This document shows positions 27,157 through 35,398 of a stretch of DNA of 64,000 nucleotides, in pieces (within the stretch, counting starts at the first letter, position 1; each line of letters begins with the position of its first letter). The DNA lies in the NCBI GenBank assembly GCA_963849365.1, contig CAWKHA010000004.1, positions 868,001-932,000 on the forward strand, written 5' to 3'. Origin of the DNA: CAVQCJ01 sp963849365 (GTDB lineage: Bacteria > Actinomycetota > Actinomycetes > Prado026). The position numbers were made by a program, and so were the translations under genes. The notes beneath the pieces are model-generated. The model was not told the DNA's origin. It worked only from the letters and a program-made list of their open reading frames with translations, and ran no database searches.

Positions 27157-27750
27157 CTAGAGGTACGGTCCGCTGCTGCCGCGCTGTGCCGGCTCCTCCT
27201 CGGGCGCCTGCCCCGGGCCGCCCGGCATCCCGCCGACGCCGCGCGGCAGCGCCTGGCGCCTGATCTGCTCCAGCTGCGCCCGTGCCGCCATCTGCTGCGC
27301 GAACAGCGCCGTCTGGATCCCGTGGAACAGCCCCTCCAGCCAGCCGACCAGCTGCGCCTGCGCGATCCGCAGCTCGGCCTCGCTCGGCACCGTGTTCTCG
27401 TCGAACGGCAGCGACAGCCGCTCCAGCTCGTCGACCAGCTCGGGCGCGAGCCCGGCTTCGAGCTCCTTGATCGAGCGCGCGTAGATGTCGCGCAGCCTGA
27501 CCCGACCTGCCTCGTCGAGCGTGGAGCCCCGGACCTCCTCCAGCAGCTGCTTGATCATGCTGCCGATCCGCATCACCTTGGCCGGCTGCTCGACCATGCT
27601 GGCGAGGGAAGTCTCCTCGTCCTCGGGGCCCGCCGCTCCGTCCGGGCCGCCGCCCGGGGGGCCCGCCACGATGCCGATCGGCCGGCCGTCGGGACCCACG
27701 ATGACGATCTGCTGCTGCTCGTTCTCCTGGTCGACCGGCTCCTGCGTCAT
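27157..27750 (-). CDS. bpa: Bacterial proteasome activator Bpa-type protein (DUF2587)
   Basis: The 197-residue protein has a disordered N-terminus, then the four-helix core ASMVEQPAKVMRIGSMIKQLLEEV and LDEAGRVRLRDIYARSIKELE, with LFHGIQTALFAQQMAAR. It ends in GPYL. Bpa forms a dodecameric ring that opens the 20S proteasome gate by docking its C-terminal GQYL tail. Here the tail is GPYL, keeping the penultimate Tyr but replacing Gln by Pro. ATG at 27748-27750. Its presence implies a proteasome elsewhere in the genome. Confidence 0.85.
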   Translation of the reverse strand: MTQEPVDQENEQQQIVIVGPDGRPIGIVAGPPGGGPDGAAGPEDEETSLASMVEQPAKVMRIGSMIKQLLEEVRGSTLDEAGRVRLRDIYARSIKELEAGLAPELVDELERLSLPFDENTVPSEAELRIAQAQLVGWLEGLFHGIQTALFAQQMAARAQLEQIRRQALPRGVGGMPGGPGQAPEEEPAQRGSSGPYL

Positions 27751-27831
27751 GCCTTCATCCAACCCCACCGGGCGGGCGGCGGGCACCCCGACCGGCGCGC
27801 CAACCCGGTTGTCCGGGCCGGCCGGGGTGGG

Positions 27832-27837
27832 CAGGCT
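27832..27837 (+). promoter_or_regulatory. -10 box CAGGCT for a leaderless start
   Basis: CAGGCT is followed by six bases and then the GTG of the acetyltransferase gene, without a ribosome-binding site. Confidence 0.35.
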
Positions 27838-27843
27838 CACCGG

Positions 27844-28800
27844 GTGACCGATCTCGACGTCCGCGGGCTGACTGTCCGGACCCCGCAGCCGGCCGACGCG
27901 GAGGCGATCACCGCCCTGGTGGCGGCCTGCGACGTGTCGGTCCTGGGCAGCACCGATGCCACGCTCGCCCAGACCGCGGCCGACCTCGAGGTCCCCGGCT
28001 ACGACCGTGAGCGCGGCGGTGCGCTGGTCCACGACGAGTCCGGTGCCGTCGTCGGCTGGCTCTGGACCGAGGACGACCGCGCCGCGGGGAGCGTGTTCGT
28101 CGACCCGTACTCGCTCGACCCGGACCTGCTGGCGTGGCTGGTCGAACGCGGGCTCGGGTACGCGCGGCTGATCGCCGCCGAGCGCGGCCGGCCGGTGGAC
28201 GTGAAGGCGGGCTCGTACGAGCAGGACCGGGCCCTGGTGGGTGCGCTCGAGGCGGCGGGCCTGACGGTGCGCCGGATGTTCTGGCGGATGCGCGTCGACG
28301 TCGGCGCAGCCTCGGGGATGGTCCCCGCGGCGCCACCGGGCGTCGCCGTGCGCTCGCCCGACCCCGACGCGGAGGCCACCTACCGCCTCCTGCACGGTCT
28401 CGCCGAGAGTGCCTTCGCCGAGCACTGGGACCACGCCGAGCGTACGTACGAAGAGTGGCGGACGCGCTTCGACACGGCTCCCGGCCGCGACCCGGGGCAG
28501 TGGTGGGTGGCGGAGGTGGACGGTGAGCCGGCGGCGGTGCTCATCGGCGACGACTCCCGCGCCGAGCTGGGCACGGCCTGGGTCCGCACGCTCGGCGTGG
28601 TCCCGCGGTTCCGGGGCCGGGGGCTCGGCCGGCTCCTGCTGCGTACGGCGTTCGCTGCCGCGCACGCTCGCGGGCTGAGCGCGGTCGGCCTCGCCGTCGA
28701 CAGCGAGAACGCCACCGGAGCGACCGCGCTGTACGAGTCCGTCGGCATGCAGGTCGAGAGCGTGATGCTGGCCTGGAAGGGCGAGGTACTCCCGCACTGA
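27844..28800 (+). CDS. Tandem GNAT acetyltransferase, MshD-like
   Basis: The 318-residue protein has two GNAT folds. The second carries a good acetyl-CoA loop, TLGVVPRFRGRGLGRLLLR, followed by GLAVDSENATGATALYESVGM. The first (VRTPQPADAEAITALV to about residue 140) is weaker. The tandem layout resembles mycothiol synthase MshD, but the match is not strong enough to name it, and other two-domain GNATs are common in actinobacteria. GTG at 27844. Confidence 0.75.
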   Translation: MTDLDVRGLTVRTPQPADAEAITALVAACDVSVLGSTDATLAQTAADLEVPGYDRERGGALVHDESGAVVGWLWTEDDRAAGSVFVDPYSLDPDLLAWLVERGLGYARLIAAERGRPVDVKAGSYEQDRALVGALEAAGLTVRRMFWRMRVDVGAASGMVPAAPPGVAVRSPDPDAEATYRLLHGLAESAFAEHWDHAERTYEEWRTRFDTAPGRDPGQWWVAEVDGEPAAVLIGDDSRAELGTAWVRTLGVVPRFRGRGLGRLLLRTAFAAAHARGLSAVGLAVDSENATGATALYESVGMQVESVMLAWKGEVLPH

Positions 28801-28817
28801 CCCCGGTCTCCCGGCGG

Positions 28818-29801
28818 TCAGCGGGTGGCGAGGACGACCTTGCCGACGTGCTCGGACGCCTCCACCACGCGGTGCGCGGCGGCCGCCTCGGCCAGCGGAA
28901 GCACGCGGTCGACCACCGGTCGGACCTCACCTTTCGCGACCAGCGGCCACACGTGGTCGACCACCGACCGGCAGATCGCCGCCTTCTCCGCCGCCGGCCG
29001 GATCCGCAGCGACGTCGACAGCACGGCGGCCCGCTTGGCCATCAGCGCACCCAGGTCGAGCTCGGCCCGCGTGCCGCCCTGCAGCCCGACGATCACCACA
29101 CGCCCGTTGGTCGCCAGCACCTCGACGTTGCGGCCGAGGTAGGACGCGCCCATGTTGTCGAGCACGACGTCGGCGCCGCGCCCGTTCGTCAGCTCCCGGG
29201 TGCGCGCGACGAAGTCCTCCTCGCGGTAGTTGATGCCGGCCTGCGCGCCGAGCTCCAGGCACCGGGCGATCTTGGCGTCCGTACCGGCCGTGACGATCAC
29301 GCGCGACCCGGCCGCGCGGGCCAGCTGGATCGCCATCGTCCCGATCCCGGACGCACCGCCGTGCACGAGCAGCGTCTCGTCGTGGCGCAGGCCGGCGAGC
29401 ATGAAGACGTTCGACCAGACCGTGCAGGTGACCTCGGGCAGCGCCGCGGCCGACACCAGGTCGACGCCGTCCGGTCGCGGCATGACCTGGCCCGCCGGCG
29501 CGAGCACCCGCTCCGCGTACCCGCCGCCGCCCAGCAGCGCGACGACCTCGTCGCCGACCTGCCAGCCCTCGACGTCCGGCCCGAGCGCGGCGACGACGCC
29601 CGAGCACTCCAGCCCCGGGTACGGCGGCGATCCCGGCGGCGGCGGGTAGTGGCCCTGGCGCTGCAGCAGGTCGGCACGGTTGACCGCGGTCGCGACGACG
29701 TCGATGAGCACCTCGCCCGGGCCGGGCGGAGCCGGGTCGGGGACCTCGGCCCAGGTCAGGACCTCCGGTCCCCCGGCCTCGCTGATGACCACCGCATGCA
29801 C
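28818..29801 (-). CDS. NAD(P)H-quinone oxidoreductase (PIG3-like MDR protein)
   Basis: The 327-residue medium-chain reductase has the quinone-reductase N-terminus with AVNRADLLQRQGHYPPPPG, PGLECSGVVAALG, the NADPH loop LVHGGASGIGTMAIQLARA and NYREEDF. It lacks the catalytic zinc ligands, so it belongs to the zinc-free quinone oxidoreductase/PIG3 group that reduces quinones or enones with NADPH. ATG at 29799-29801. It is convergent with the acetyltransferase gene and lies just upstream of moeA on the minus strand order. Confidence 0.85.
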   Translation of the reverse strand: MHAVVISEAGGPEVLTWAEVPDPAPPGPGEVLIDVVATAVNRADLLQRQGHYPPPPGSPPYPGLECSGVVAALGPDVEGWQVGDEVVALLGGGGYAERVLAPAGQVMPRPDGVDLVSAAALPEVTCTVWSNVFMLAGLRHDETLLVHGGASGIGTMAIQLARAAGSRVIVTAGTDAKIARCLELGAQAGINYREEDFVARTRELTNGRGADVVLDNMGASYLGRNVEVLATNGRVVIVGLQGGTRAELDLGALMAKRAAVLSTSLRIRPAAEKAAICRSVVDHVWPLVAKGEVRPVVDRVLPLAEAAAAHRVVEASEHVGKVVLATR

Positions 29802-29810
29802 GCGCCCACC

Positions 29811-30959
29811 CTAAGCAGGCAGGTCGAGCACCTCGACTTCGGTGCCGACCGCGACGCCGCCGGGCGGGACGGCCACCAGTGACTCGGCGTGGGCCAGGCC
29901 GCGCAGCATCGCCGGTCCGATGTAGCGCAGCGGGTGCCCGGCGCGCACCGGCACCAACCGTACGTCGTGCGGATGCCCTGGCACGTCGGTGTCGAGCACG
30001 GTCGTACGGCGGGTGGCCGGCGGCAGACCGCGCAGGGCCCGCAGTGCCGGCACGACCAGGGTCACCACCCCCGACACCGCGGCCAGTGGGTTGCCCGGCA
30101 GCCCGACCAGCGGGCGGCCGTCGGCGAGCCGGGCGAGCAGCATCGGGTGGCCGGGCCGCACGTCAACGCCGTCGGCCACGATGCTCGCGCCGGCCTCGAC
30201 GAGGACCTTGTGCAGGTGGTCGTGTGGCCCGGCGGCCGTCGACCCGGTGGTGGCGACGAGGTCGGCGGTCGAGCTGTCGAGGGCCGTGCGAAGGGCGGCC
30301 GCGGTGTCGGGGAGCCGTTCGTGCCGGCGCACCTCGGCGCCGAGCGTTGCCAGCCAGGGCAGCAGCATCGGGCCGAGGGCGTCGCGGATCCGGCCGTGCG
30401 ATGCCGGGCCGCCGCCGACGAGCTCGTCGCCGATGACCAGCAGGTCGACGGTCGGGCGGCGGACGACCGCGAGGGTGTCGGCGCCGGCCGCGGCGGCGAG
30501 GCCGAGCAGCGCCGGCACGACCAGCTGACCGGCCGTCGCGACGACGTCGCCCGCGCGGCACTCGGACCCCGCCGGGCGGACGTCCCTTCCCGCGCTCGGC
30601 GCGTGCGCGGAGGGCCGCAGCCGGACCACCGCGTCGGCCTCGACACCGTCCTCGCGGCGCAGCACGGCATCGGCGCCGGCCGGGAGCGCGGCGCCCGTCG
30701 ACACCCGGACAGCCTGCCCGGGGCCGAGAAAGTCGGGTGCCGGGTCGCCCGCGCGCACCTCACCGACCACCGACCAGGGCGTCGGTCCGGCGACTGCCCA
30801 GCCATCCATCGCCGAGTGGGTGAACGGAGGCAAGTCCGTCGCCGCGACGACGTCCGCCGCGAGGACCAGCCCGACCGCCCGGTCCAGCGGGACGTGCACG
30901 ACGCCCAACGCCGGGAGCACCGCGGCCAGCGCGCGGGCCTCGTCCCAGCCGACGCTCAC
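29811..30959 (-). CDS. moeA: Molybdopterin molybdenumtransferase MoeA-like
   Basis: The 382-residue protein has the MoeA layout: LPPFTHSAMDGWAV, AVRVSTGAALPAGADAV with REDGV, LLVIGDELVGGG, ATTGSTAAGPHDHLHKVL and GRPLVGLPGNPLAAVSG. MoeA inserts molybdate into adenylylated molybdopterin. The start is a GTG at 30957-30959 that overlaps the stop of the DUF6457 gene. A mobA-like gene is 10 kb away, so molybdenum cofactor genes are scattered across this region. Confidence 0.88.
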   Translation of the reverse strand: MSVGWDEARALAAVLPALGVVHVPLDRAVGLVLAADVVAATDLPPFTHSAMDGWAVAGPTPWSVVGEVRAGDPAPDFLGPGQAVRVSTGAALPAGADAVLRREDGVEADAVVRLRPSAHAPSAGRDVRPAGSECRAGDVVATAGQLVVPALLGLAAAAGADTLAVVRRPTVDLLVIGDELVGGGPASHGRIRDALGPMLLPWLATLGAEVRRHERLPDTAAALRTALDSSTADLVATTGSTAAGPHDHLHKVLVEAGASIVADGVDVRPGHPMLLARLADGRPLVGLPGNPLAAVSGVVTLVVPALRALRGLPPATRRTTVLDTDVPGHPHDVRLVPVRAGHPLRYIGPAMLRGLAHAESLVAVPPGGVAVGTEVEVLDLPA

Positions 30960-31210
30960 TCGGCCGTGGGCGGCGGCGCCCACGACTGCGCCAGCTGCTG
31001 GGCCGCGACCGCCGTGGCGGTGACCGCGTCGGTCCCGCCGCCGCGCAGACCGGCGGCGTAGCCGATGAGAAACGTGGTCAGCGGTGCGGCCGGCCGGTCG
31101 ACCTGGTGCGCGGCGTCGCGCGCGACGTCGAGCAGCAGGCGTACATCGACGGCATCGGGATCGACGTCGAGCTCGGCCGCGAGGGCGGCCACCCACTCGT
31201 CCAGGACCAC
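30956..31210 (-). CDS. DUF6457 small protein, co-transcribed with moeA
   Basis: The 84-residue protein (VLDEWVAALAAELDVDPDAV, LLLDVARDAAHQVDRPAAPL, TTFLIGYAAG) is a small helical protein of the DUF6457 type often found before moeA in actinobacteria. Its role is unknown, probably linked to molybdenum cofactor formation by this conserved pairing. GTG at 31208-31210 follows GGAGGTGG, and its stop overlaps the moeA start (GTGA). Confidence 0.7.
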   Translation of the reverse strand: MVLDEWVAALAAELDVDPDAVDVRLLLDVARDAAHQVDRPAAPLTTFLIGYAAGLRGGGTDAVTATAVAAQQLAQSWAPPPTAE

Positions 31211-31240
31211 GTGGGACCACCTCCGTCATGGGTTGCCGCG

Positions 31241-31246
31241 AGCCTA
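31241..31246 (-). promoter_or_regulatory. -10 box TAGGCT of the DUF6457-moeA operon
   Basis: TAGGCT on the minus strand lies 30 bases before the DUF6457 GTG, with a good ribosome site between, so this transcript has a short leader. Confidence 0.45.
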
Positions 31247-31513
31247 GTGGGGTCTGCGGGACTGACGGGGCGGCGCGGTGAACCCGGCTTTCTGTACTGC
31301 AAAGCACACATGCGTCCGTCGCCGTGGAACCTCTGAAGTTTGGGGGCGCGATCCTGGTAGCCAACGGCGAGACGGCGGCGTTTGACGATGTCGCTGCGTA
31401 CAACGTCTGTGCTCTCGGGCCGATACTCCCGCCCGGTGCTCAGCTTGGATGTTTCGCGATCATTGGCAGCGTTCGCTTGGGCTGAATGCGGTTCGAAAGA
31501 TCAACGTACGGAC

Positions 31514-31531
31514 CCTGACGTGAGGGTCAGG
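31514..31531. promoter_or_regulatory. Distal operator-like inverted repeat before the carboxylase operon
   Basis: CCTGAC and GTCAGG are separated by six bases. The geometry (YTGAC-N6-GTCAR) is the same as in the proximal repeat 70 bases downstream. The gap 31247-31607 holds no gene. Confidence 0.45.
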
Positions 31532-31583
31532 TCCAGGATCCGCCAGCAAGCAACGGTCACGTCCCCGGGACTGTCCAGACGTT

Positions 31584-31607
31584 GGACTTGACGCTAGTGT
31601 CAAGTCC
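31584..31607. promoter_or_regulatory. Proximal operator overlapping the promoter of the carboxylase operon
   Basis: GGACTTGAC (31584-31592) and GTCAAGTCC (31599-31607) form a perfect 9-bp inverted repeat around GCTAGT. It directly abuts the GTG start at 31608. TAGTGT (31595-31600), a good -10 box, lies inside it, so a bound repressor would block transcription. Confidence 0.6.
31595..31600 (+). promoter_or_regulatory. -10 box TAGTGT for a leaderless operon start
   Basis: TAGTGT ends seven bases before the GTG at 31608. No ribosome-binding site exists, so the mRNA probably begins at the start codon. Confidence 0.4.
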
Positions 31608-33206
31608 GTGCAGGCGCTGGCCTCCGGGGTCGATCGTGGTTCGGAGGAGTACGCCTCGAACCGAGCGGCCATGCTCGAGGCGCTGGCCGAGATCGAGACA
31701 CTGCAGGCCCAGGTGGCCGCCGGTGGCGGCGACCGGTCCGTCACCCGGCTGAGGGAGCGCGGCAAGCTGCTCCCGCGCGAACGGATCAGGCTCCTGCTCG
31801 ACCGCGACTCTCCGTTTCTCGAGCTCTCGCCCCTCGCCGGCTGGGGCACCGACCAACCCCTCGGGGGCGGCCTGGTCACCGGCACCGGCGTCGTCAGCGG
31901 CACCCAGTGCGTCGTCGTCGCGAACGACCCGACGGTCAAGGGCGGCGCGCAAGGACCGACCGCCGTCGCCAAAGGGCTCAGAGCCATGGACGTCGCCCGG
32001 ACGAACCGGCTGCCGCTGCTGAGCCTCACCGAGTCGGCCGGTGCCGATCTCCCGCGGCAGGCCGACATCTTCGTCCCCGGCGGGGAGTCGTTCCGCAACC
32101 TCACCCGGCTGTCGGCCGAGGGGGTGCCGACCGTGACGATGGTCTTCGGCTCGTCGACAGCCGGTGGCGCGTACGTACCGGGGATGAGCGACTACGTGGT
32201 GCTGCAGCGCGCATCGGCGCGGGTGTACCTGGGTGGACCGCCGCTGGTGAAGATGGCGATCGACGAGGACGCCGACGAGGAGGAGCTCGGCGGCGCCGAG
32301 ATGCACGCGCGGACCTCCGGGCTGGCCGACTACCTGGGCGACGACGAGCCGGACACGATCCGGATCGGGCGGGACATCGTGGCTCACCTCGGCTGGCGTC
32401 CGCAGGGGCCCGGCCAGCGCACCCCGAACCCCGACCCGCCGCTGCACGACCCCGACGACCTGCTCGGCATCGCGTCGGCCGACGTACGCGTCCCGTTCGA
32501 GGTCCGCGAGGTGCTGGCCCGCATGCTCGACGGCAGCCGGTTCGAGGAGTTCAAGCCCCTGTACGGCAGCACGCTCGTCACCGGCTGGGGGGAGCTGTGC
32601 GGCTACCCGGTCGGCGTGCTGGCGAACAACGGGATCCTGTTCTCGGCCGAGGCGAACAAGGGCGCCCAGTTCGTCCAGCTGTGCAACCGCATGGACGTGC
32701 CGATCCTGTTCGTCCAGAACATCACCGGCTTCATGGTCGGCACCCGCTACGAGCAGGGCGGGATCATCAAGGACGGCGCGAAGCTGATCAACGCGGTGTC
32801 GAACTCGACGGTGCCGCACCTGACGTTGATGGTCGGCGCGTCGTACGGCGCGGGCAACTACGGGATGAGCGGGCGGGCGTACGACCCGCGGTTCGTCTTC
32901 ACCTGGCCGAACCACCGGATCGCGGTGATGGGCCCCAAGCAGCTGGGCGGCGTGCTTGAGATCGTGGCGCGGCAGAAGGCTGCCGCGACCGGCACCGAGT
33001 TCGACGAGGCGGCGTTCGCGCCGGCGCGGCAGGCCTTCGAGGACCAGGTCGAGGCCGAGTCGACCGCCCTGTTCGCGACCGGGCGGCTCTGGGACGACGG
33101 CGTCGTCGACCCGCGGGACACGCGCACGGTGCTGGGCATCGCGCTGGCGGCCTGCCACAGCGCACCGGTGCAGGGGACGTCGTCCTTCGGTGTCTTCCGG
33201 ATGTGA
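31608..33206 (+). CDS. Acyl-CoA carboxylase carboxyltransferase (beta) subunit, MccB/AtuC-like
   Basis: The 532-residue protein has the carboxyltransferase halves of the methylcrotonyl/geranyl-CoA carboxylase group: GKLLPRERIRLLLDRDSPFLEL at the N-terminus, FGSSTAGGAYVPGMSDYVV, GGAEMHARTSGLADYL, NNGILFSAEANKGAQFVQLC, FVQNITGFMVGTRYEQGGII and GRAYDPRFVFTWPNHRIAVMG. It moves the carboxyl group from biotin to a gamma carbon of an alpha,beta-unsaturated branched acyl-CoA. The first of six overlapping genes; the alpha subunit follows with a GTGA overlap. Confidence 0.88.
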   Translation: MQALASGVDRGSEEYASNRAAMLEALAEIETLQAQVAAGGGDRSVTRLRERGKLLPRERIRLLLDRDSPFLELSPLAGWGTDQPLGGGLVTGTGVVSGTQCVVVANDPTVKGGAQGPTAVAKGLRAMDVARTNRLPLLSLTESAGADLPRQADIFVPGGESFRNLTRLSAEGVPTVTMVFGSSTAGGAYVPGMSDYVVLQRASARVYLGGPPLVKMAIDEDADEEELGGAEMHARTSGLADYLGDDEPDTIRIGRDIVAHLGWRPQGPGQRTPNPDPPLHDPDDLLGIASADVRVPFEVREVLARMLDGSRFEEFKPLYGSTLVTGWGELCGYPVGVLANNGILFSAEANKGAQFVQLCNRMDVPILFVQNITGFMVGTRYEQGGIIKDGAKLINAVSNSTVPHLTLMVGASYGAGNYGMSGRAYDPRFVFTWPNHRIAVMGPKQLGGVLEIVARQKAAATGTEFDEAAFAPARQAFEDQVEAESTALFATGRLWDDGVVDPRDTRTVLGIALAACHSAPVQGTSSFGVFRM

Positions 33207-35398
33207 GCGCGCCGATGACCCTCTCGCACCTCCCGCTCGTGCCGCCGCGACGGATCGGGCGGCTGCTGGTGGCCAACCGGGGCGAGATCGCGTCGCGGGT
33301 CTTCCGGACGGCGCGCGACCTGGGGATTGCGACGGTCGCGGTGTACTCCGAGCCGGACGCGACGCTGCCGTTCGTCGCCGACGCCGACCTGGCCGTGCCG
33401 CTGCGCGGGGCGACGGCGGCGCAGACGTACCTGGACGTCGACCAGATCCTGGCGGCCGCGCACCGCACGGGGGCGGACGCGGTGCACCCGGGCTACGGGT
33501 TCCTGGCCGAGAACGCGGCGTTCGCCCGCGCGGTCCAGGCGGCCGGGCTGGTCTGGGTGGGTCCGGCACCGGACACCATCGAGCGGCTCGGCTCGAAACT
33601 GGACGCGAAGCGGGTCGCGGCGGCAGCGGGGGTGCCGCTCGCGCCGTCCGCCGACCTCGCCGGCGACGACCCGCAGGCCTGGCTGGCGGCGGCCGAGCAG
33701 GTGGGATTCCCGTTGCTGGTCAAGGCCTCCGCGGGTGGCGGCGGGCGCGGGATGCGGCTGGTCGAGGAGCCGGACGAGCTCGCCGCGGCAGTGCCGTCGG
33801 CCCGGCGGGAGGCCGCTTCCGCCTTCGGCGACGGCACGGTGTTCGCGGAGCACTACCTGCACGGCGCGCGGCACGTCGAGGTGCAGATCCTCGGCGACGG
33901 GCAGGGTTCGGTGGTGCACCTGTTCGAGCGGGAGTGCTCGATCCAGCGGCGGCACCAGAAGATCATCGAGGAGTCGCCGTCACCGGGCACCGCCGTGCCC
34001 ACGCTGCGGGCGATGTACGCGGCCGCGGTCGCGCTCGGTCGCGCGGTCGGCTACGTCGGGGTCGGGACGGTCGAGTTCCTGGTCGTCGGCGACGACGAGC
34101 GCCAGCAGTTCTTCTTCCTGGAGATGAACACGCGGTTGCAGGTCGAGCATCCGGTGACCGAGATGGTGACCTACAAGGACCTGGTCAAGGCGCAGCTGGT
34201 GGTGGCGCAGGGTCTGCCGCACGGGTTGTCCGACGGCGGCTTCGACCGCTGGGACGACGAGCTGGACGTGGTGGAGCTGCCGCACGACCGCTCCGACGAC
34301 GACGGTGACGACCCGCCGGGGGCAGCCGACTCGGACGAGCTGGACGACTCGGACATCGAAGACCACCTGGACCGCTCGCACGCCGTCGAGGCCCGGCTGT
34401 ACGCCGAGGACCCGGCCGCGGGCTACCTGCCCTCGACCGGTCCGGTGCTGCTGTTCGACTACGACGAGGACGACACGCGGGTGCGCTGGGAGTGCACGGT
34501 GGAGACCGGGTCGGTGGTCTCCCCGTACTACGACGCGCTGCTCGCGAAGGTCATCGCCGCCGGGAGCACGCGGCAGGAGGCAGTGGCGGCGCTGGCGCAG
34601 GCGCTGCGCGGGATCCGGGTGCACGGGCTGCGCACGAACCGCGACCAGCTGGTCGCGGTGCTGGAGTCCGAGCCGTTCCAGGCGGGCGGCACGCCGACCG
34701 ACTTCCTCGACCTGTTCCCCGAGCTGGTGGCCCCCGCGGTGCCGGCCGAGGTGCAGGACGCGCACCTGGTCGCGGCGGTGCTGTCCGGTGTGCGGCAACG
34801 ACGGGACGCGGCGCCGCTGGCGTTCGCGCCGCCGGGCTGGCGCAACGTGCCCGCGGGCCCGGACATGATCGCGTACCGCCGCGGCGACGGGACGACCATC
34901 GAGGCCACCTACCGGCTCGCAGTCGACGGCACCGCGATGGTCGCGCTCGGCGGCGCCGAGCACGCGGTGATGTTGCACGGCGCCGACGAGGACGCGGTCG
35001 ACGCGGTCGTGGACGGCGTGCGCCGCCGCTGCCTCGTCGCGGTGTACCCGGCGCCGGAGGGGGACCTGGTCTGTGTCGACGGGGGCGGCTGGTCGACGCA
35101 GTGGGTCGAGCTGCCGAGGTTCGTCGCGGGGACCGGCGGTGGTCCGACAGCGGCCCCGACCGCGCCGGTGCCCGGCACCGTTACCGCTGTGCTCGTGCGC
35201 GTGGGTGACGTGGTCGAGCCGGGACAGGCGCTCGTCGTGCTCGAGGCGATGAAGATGGAGCACCGGGTCAGCGCGGGCGTGGCGGGCAGCGTCGACGCGG
35301 TGCTCGTCGAGGTCGGTCAGGCGGTCGACGCACACGACATCCTCGTGACGCTGACGGTCGTCGACCCGTCCGAGCCGGAAGGCCGCACCGATGGCTGA
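33203..35398 (+). CDS. Acyl-CoA carboxylase biotin-containing (alpha) subunit with acidic insert
   Basis: The 731-residue protein joins a biotin carboxylase domain (LLVANRGEIASRVFRTARDLG, KASAGGGGRGMR, EMNTRLQVEHPVTEMV) and a C-terminal biotin carrier domain with VLEAMKMEHRV, whose Lys is biotinylated. It carboxylates biotin with ATP and bicarbonate for the beta subunit. Between AQGLPHG and HAVEARLYAED, residues about 343-390 form an unusually long insert with 22 Asp/Glu in 49 positions; most relatives have a much shorter loop here. It starts at a GTG overlapping the beta-subunit stop and overlaps the AtuA-like gene by eight bases. Confidence 0.88.
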   Translation: MSAPMTLSHLPLVPPRRIGRLLVANRGEIASRVFRTARDLGIATVAVYSEPDATLPFVADADLAVPLRGATAAQTYLDVDQILAAAHRTGADAVHPGYGFLAENAAFARAVQAAGLVWVGPAPDTIERLGSKLDAKRVAAAAGVPLAPSADLAGDDPQAWLAAAEQVGFPLLVKASAGGGGRGMRLVEEPDELAAAVPSARREAASAFGDGTVFAEHYLHGARHVEVQILGDGQGSVVHLFERECSIQRRHQKIIEESPSPGTAVPTLRAMYAAAVALGRAVGYVGVGTVEFLVVGDDERQQFFFLEMNTRLQVEHPVTEMVTYKDLVKAQLVVAQGLPHGLSDGGFDRWDDELDVVELPHDRSDDDGDDPPGAADSDELDDSDIEDHLDRSHAVEARLYAEDPAAGYLPSTGPVLLFDYDEDDTRVRWECTVETGSVVSPYYDALLAKVIAAGSTRQEAVAALAQALRGIRVHGLRTNRDQLVAVLESEPFQAGGTPTDFLDLFPELVAPAVPAEVQDAHLVAAVLSGVRQRRDAAPLAFAPPGWRNVPAGPDMIAYRRGDGTTIEATYRLAVDGTAMVALGGAEHAVMLHGADEDAVDAVVDGVRRRCLVAVYPAPEGDLVCVDGGGWSTQWVELPRFVAGTGGGPTAAPTAPVPGTVTAVLVRVGDVVEPGQALVVLEAMKMEHRVSAGVAGSVDAVLVEVGQAVDAHDILVTLTVVDPSEPEGRTDG

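Noticed and set aside
31480..31500. TTCGAA-like sequence as part of a tRNA
   Set aside because: No acceptor or anticodon stems can be built around it; no tRNA was found in the window.
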